Assembly: GCA_016938395.1 (NCBI GenBank)
Contig: JAFGUS010000063.1
Location: forward strand, 1-8,900
Source: Coriobacteriia bacterium
GTDB taxonomy: Bacteria > Actinomycetota > Coriobacteriia > Anaerosomatales > Anaerosomataceae
DNA length: 8,900 nucleotides
Direction of reading: 5' to 3'
In this document: piece after piece, positions 6,414-8,900 of the stretch
Layout: each line of letters starts with the position of its first letter
Numbering within the stretch: position 1 is the stretch's first letter
Program-made: the position numbers and the translations under genes
The notes under the pieces: model-generated
The model's database searches: none
What the model saw: only the letters and a program-made list of their open reading frames with translations
What the model was told of the DNA's origin: nothing

Positions 6414-8900
6414 GACGCCTCACCTCCGGCCGGCTCGCGGCGGCGCCACAGCACGTACGCGGCACCCGCCATCGTAAGCGCGAACAGCGGGAGTCCGAGG
6501 GTGGGAATCGAGTAGAACTCGGTCGTGGCCTCGTCGATCACCGTGCCACCGCTCGTCGTCCAGGTGGCGGTCACGCGGTAGGTCCCCTGGTTGGGGAAGA
6601 GCGAGTTGCTGACGGTCCAGGGCGCTGTTTCGGTCCACGTGCCGCCACCCGCCACCGTGATGCCCGTTGTGACGTGCGTGGGATCCACCGGCGACGTGCC
6701 GTCCCACGTGATGGGCGCGCCCGTGTCGTCGATGTAGATGTCGCTCGCATCGAACGTGCCGTCGCCGTTGCTGTCCCACCAGATGACGTAGGTCATCGTC
6801 GAGTCCGTGATCGTGGAAGTGTTGTCGTTGACGACCGACGAGCCGACGGCCACATCCTCACCCACGCCCGGTGCGTCGGTGGCCGACAGTTCGGTGATCT
6901 CGGCGTCGAATGTCACCGTGAACGGCGTGCGCTCGAGAAGCACATTCTTCGAGGAGTACAGCTCCACGTACCAGTCGCCCGTCGGCTGGCCCTCAAGCGT
7001 CGTGTACTCGTCGAACGCCATGCCCTGCGTGTCGACCGTGCGGAGCGAGCTCGTGCGAACCTGTCCGTCCGGGCTGTACCAGACGAAGTAGACATCATCG
7101 CCTGGCTTGAGGCCGGCTGCGCGAGCGTACACGACATCGCCGATGCGGAACTCGTCGGCCTGGTTCACGTAGCCGCCATCGGCGTACGTGGTCAGTCGGC
7201 GCACGGTTGTGGTGTCCGTGGCGGTCTCGGTGTAGGTGGTGCCGCCGGAGACGGTCGTCGCGGTGACGGTCGTCGTGTCGACGGCGTTCGCCGCCGCTCC
7301 GGGCGGCACCGCGACCCGCACGATGATGTCGCGGGTAGCGCCGTTCGCTCCGACCTCGATGGGGCCGGTGATCTGCGTGACACCGTCGGGCTCCCAGAAG
7401 GTCACCGGCCACCCCTGCGACGAGACGTGCGAGAGCGTCACATCGCGCTCGGTCGGCCAGCTGTTGGTGATGGTGTGCGTGTACTGGATCGTTGAGCCCG
7501 CGCCCGCGTAGCCGGTGTTGTCCGGCTCGATGGTGAGACCGACGGCCGCGGTCGTCGTGCCCGTTGCCGAGCTCGTCACTGCGGGCGAGCCGTTCAGCGT
7601 GGCGGCGAGACGGGTCACGTCCTGCGTGCCCAGCGACGTCCCTGTGGGGACCGTCACGTTCACCTTCACCCGGGCCAACTCGTCGACCCCGAGCAGTACC
7701 GAGGTGATCGGGTTGCCGTCCATGTCCGTGATCGTGAACGGCCAGCCGAGCGAGGAGAGTGCCGCAAGGTCGAACTGCCCGCTCGCGCCCGTGTTGTTCT
7801 GCACATCGAAGACGTACGAGATCGTCTGCCCCGGTGCCATGGTGGCGCTCTGGTTCGGCGTGACCGTGACGAGTCCCACGCGCGTCGTGTCGGTGGCCGA
7901 GTCGCTCACGCCGGGGTCGCTCTGCGAGGTGGCGGTGACCGTGGTGATCGCCTGCGTGCCCGAGGACGCTTCGGGCGGGATCGTGACGTACACCCGGATA
8001 TCCTGCGTGGTGCCGGCCGTCAGAGTGACCGCCGAGATGGGATTGCCGGCGGTGTCGGTGATGCTGACCGTCCAGCCCGGGAGGCTGGCGAGTGCCTGCA
8101 GGTCGAACGTCTCGGTGGTGTTCCCATCGTTGGAGACCGTGTGCACATAGGTTATGGTCTCGCCCGGTGCGCCACCGTCGGCGTTGTCCGGCGTAATCGT
8201 CACGCCGCGGTCGAGCAGGTACATGATCGGCTCGACGTTGTCCTCAACCTGCCCGCGGTTCTCCTCCAGGTACCGTCCGCCGCCGATGGCCTTGTACGTG
8301 ACGCTCGGTTTGTTCTTCTCGCCCCACGCCGGGCCATTGCCGGCGGCGAAGTGGATGGCGAAGGGGTATCCGGGCTCGACGCCCAGGTCACTCCATGCCA
8401 CGCGGGCCTCGCACTCGATTCCGTCGCCGTTAGGCGAAAGGTAGGCATCCATGGTCTGCTGCGGGACGTACTCACCGCTCTGCTTGTCGGCCCACCCGTC
8501 GGGTGTCTCACCGTCACCGGAGGGCTCTCCGGTGCGGTGGATGTCACGCATAGGGTCACCCTCCGGGTGGTACAGAGCCCCGTCTAGGCGGGCCTGGTTG
8601 TACTTCAAGATCATGGCGCCGCCGTTGGCGTACGATGCGTACGGTCCACCGGTCGAGACCGTCCAAACCACCACACGGTCGGTGTCCTGCAGCAGGCCGT
8701 CGCCCTCGCAGTCGAGGTACGCGCCGAAGGTGATGGCCTTCGTGCCGCCGGCAGTACGCCGCCACGAGAAGTACAGGTACTCGTCGTCGTAGGTCGTGCC
8801 CACGAGGTAGATGTCGCGGTCGGGCTGTCCCGGCCAGTCGGGGTCGTCCGGGATCTGGGTGTCTCGTACGACGTTGTCGGTGTCAGCGCGGACGCCGATC
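6410..8900 (-). CDS. modular surface protein with C-terminal exosortase-type signal, N-terminus off window
   Basis: The frame is open through the right edge; 829 residues are visible, and the signal peptide, if any, lies outside. (Residues are counted from the internal GTG at 8803, which is not the start.) Domains in order: an N-terminal beta-rich part to about 195 that looks like a CBM9/DOMON-type carbohydrate-binding fold (DDEYLYFSWRR, MDAYLSPNGDGIECEARVAW); three repeats of 110-115 residues at 200-309, 310-420 and 421-535, resembling NEW3-type domains; an Ig-like domain at about 536-632 (G-L-K-P-G-D-D-V-Y-F-V-W-Y); a CARDB-like domain at 633-763; and a tail at 765-797 with IPTL, a hydrophobic helix and RRR. 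EF-hand-like loops lie at 31-42 and 677-688. The only two cysteines seen, Cys32 and Cys131, could form a disulfide. The protein is rich in Thr and low in Lys, as expected for a glycosylated surface protein. It is probably the cargo of the adjacent exosortase; its ligand is unknown. Confidence 0.88.
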   Translation of the reverse strand, partial: IGVRADTDNVVRDTQIPDDPDWPGQPDRDIYLVGTTYDDEYLYFSWRRTAGGTKAITFGAYLDCEGDGLLQDTDRVVVWTVSTGGPYASYANGGAMILKYNQARLDGALYHPEGDPMRDIHRTGEPSGDGETPDGWADKQSGEYVPQQTMDAYLSPNGDGIECEARVAWSDLGVEPGYPFAIHFAAGNGPAWGEKNKPSVTYKAIGGGRYLEENRGQVEDNVEPIMYLLDRGVTITPDNADGGAPGETITYVHTVSNDGNTTETFDLQALASLPGWTVSITDTAGNPISAVTLTAGTTQDIRVYVTIPPEASSGTQAITTVTATSQSDPGVSDSATDTTRVGLVTVTPNQSATMAPGQTISYVFDVQNNTGASGQFDLAALSSLGWPFTITDMDGNPITSVLLGVDELARVKVNVTVPTGTSLGTQDVTRLAATLNGSPAVTSSATGTTTAAVGLTIEPDNTGYAGAGSTIQYTHTITNSWPTERDVTLSHVSSQGWPVTFWEPDGVTQITGPIEVGANGATRDIIVRVAVPPGAAANAVDTTTVTATTVSGGTTYTETATDTTTVRRLTTYADGGYVNQADEFRIGDVVYARAAGLKPGDDVYFVWYSPDGQVRTSSLRTVDTQGMAFDEYTTLEGQPTGDWYVELYSSKNVLLERTPFTVTFDAEITELSATDAPGVGEDVAVGSSVVNDNTSTITDSTMTYVIWWDSNGDGTFDASDIYIDDTGAPITWDGTSPVDPTHVTTGITVAGGGTWTETAPWTVSNSLFPNQGTYRVTATWTTSGGTVIDEATTEFYSIPTLGLPLFALTMAGAAYVLWRRREPAGGEAS
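6413..6511 (-). other. C-terminal sorting signal, IPTL-like (codons 765-797 of the surface protein)
   Basis: The last 33 residues have the three parts of a PEP-CTERM-class signal: a short motif (SIPTLGLP), a hydrophobic helix (about LFALTMAGAAYVLW) and a basic cluster (RRRE), then a nine-residue tail. IPTL is shared with IPTL-CTERM signals, known as I recall with exosortase XrtH, but the W-G that usually follows is absent. It is not an LPxTG signal. The exosortase gene begins four bases before the end of this stretch's stop codon, which supports a dedicated pair. Confidence 0.75.
6420..6427 (-). promoter_or_regulatory. ribosome binding site of the exosortase gene
   Basis: GGAGGTGA lies six bases upstream of the GTG at 6413, inside the last codons of the surface-protein gene. 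It is an almost full complement of the 16S rRNA 3' end and fixes the unusual GTG start, which overlaps the upstream stop. Confidence 0.8.
6740..6775 (-). other. EF-hand/dockerin-like calcium loop in the surface protein
   Basis: Codons 677-688 read DSNGDGTFDASD, with acidic or Asn ligands at loop positions 1, 3, 5, 9 and 12 and Gly at 6, the pattern of a calcium-binding loop. In an extracellular protein this would stabilise the domain next to the tail. Calcium binding itself is inferred. Confidence 0.6.
7199..8206 (-). repeat. three tandem NEW3-like protein repeats in the surface protein
   Basis: Units at 8206-7877, 7876-7544 and 7543-7199 encode 110, 111 and 115 residues. Each has the same order: a V/L-T-x-x-P-D/N start, P/A-G-x-T-I-x-Y, a GW-P/T-V/F segment, a D-G/A-G-N-P-I or equivalent turn, V-x-V-x-V/I-P-P/T, then a Thr-rich end (ATDTT or TGTTT). 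Units one and two are closest (both GNPI and S-x-GTQ); unit three is the most diverged. Similarity is at protein level, so they are old duplications. Confidence 0.8.
8678..8713 (-). other. second EF-hand-like calcium loop in the surface protein
   Basis: Codons 31-42 read DCEGDGLLQDTD, with D1, E3, D5, G6, hydrophobic 8 and D12. It is near the N-terminal side of the predicted carbohydrate-binding-like domain. Its Cys at loop position 2 may pair with Cys131. Calcium binding is inferred. Confidence 0.45.

Noticed and set aside
6499..6511. LPxTG-type sortase signal
   Set aside because: The tail motif reads IPTLG, not LPxTG, no sortase gene is present, and the neighbouring enzyme is an exosortase.
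8801..8803. GTG as start of the surface protein
   Set aside because: The frame stays open upstream to the window edge with protein-like sequence (IPDDPDWPGQPDRDIYLV), so this is an internal valine.

Overview
The window is GC-rich, densely coded DNA with almost no intergenic space. Gram-positive-type signatures (an XrtG-like exosortase with its usual glycosyltransferase partner, an HsmA/TIGR03987 membrane protein, strong GGAGG ribosome binding sites, overlapping starts and stops, one likely leaderless start) suggest a high-GC actinobacterium-like bacterium, possibly an anaerobic lineage such as a Coriobacteriia relative. The lineage is an inference; no rRNA or housekeeping marker is present. 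Left part, plus strand (1-1803): the C-terminal end of a DUF2779 protein, a four-helix HsmA-like membrane protein, an unrecognised small membrane protein, and a stand-alone CheB-type protein-glutamate methylesterase with its catalytic Ser/His/Asp intact but no receiver domain. The last two overlap by ATGA. These genes converge on the minus-strand block across a 58-base gap that holds short palindromes. Right part, minus strand (8900 down to 1862): a four-gene, translationally coupled block. In transcription order it encodes (1) a large modular surface protein, open at the right edge, with EF-hand-like loops, three about 110-residue beta-rich NEW3-like repeats, Ig-like domains and a C-terminal IPTL-plus-helix-plus-RRR tail; (2) an XrtG-type exosortase with Cys100, Arg142 and His162; (3) a membrane family 2 glycosyltransferase of the exosortase-G-associated type; and (4) a GT-C-fold polytopic glycosyltransferase fused to a predicted extracytoplasmic GATase1-like domain. 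Junctions are a GTGA overlap, an 8-base overlap and a zero-base junction, each with a good Shine-Dalgarno. The most interesting reading is a self-contained sorting and glycosylation cassette: the surface protein is exported, its tail is recognised and cut by the adjacent exosortase, and the two glycosyltransferases build or attach the glycan or anchor. The tail resembles IPTL-CTERM signals but lacks the usual W-G part, so it may be a variant signal dedicated to this exosortase.
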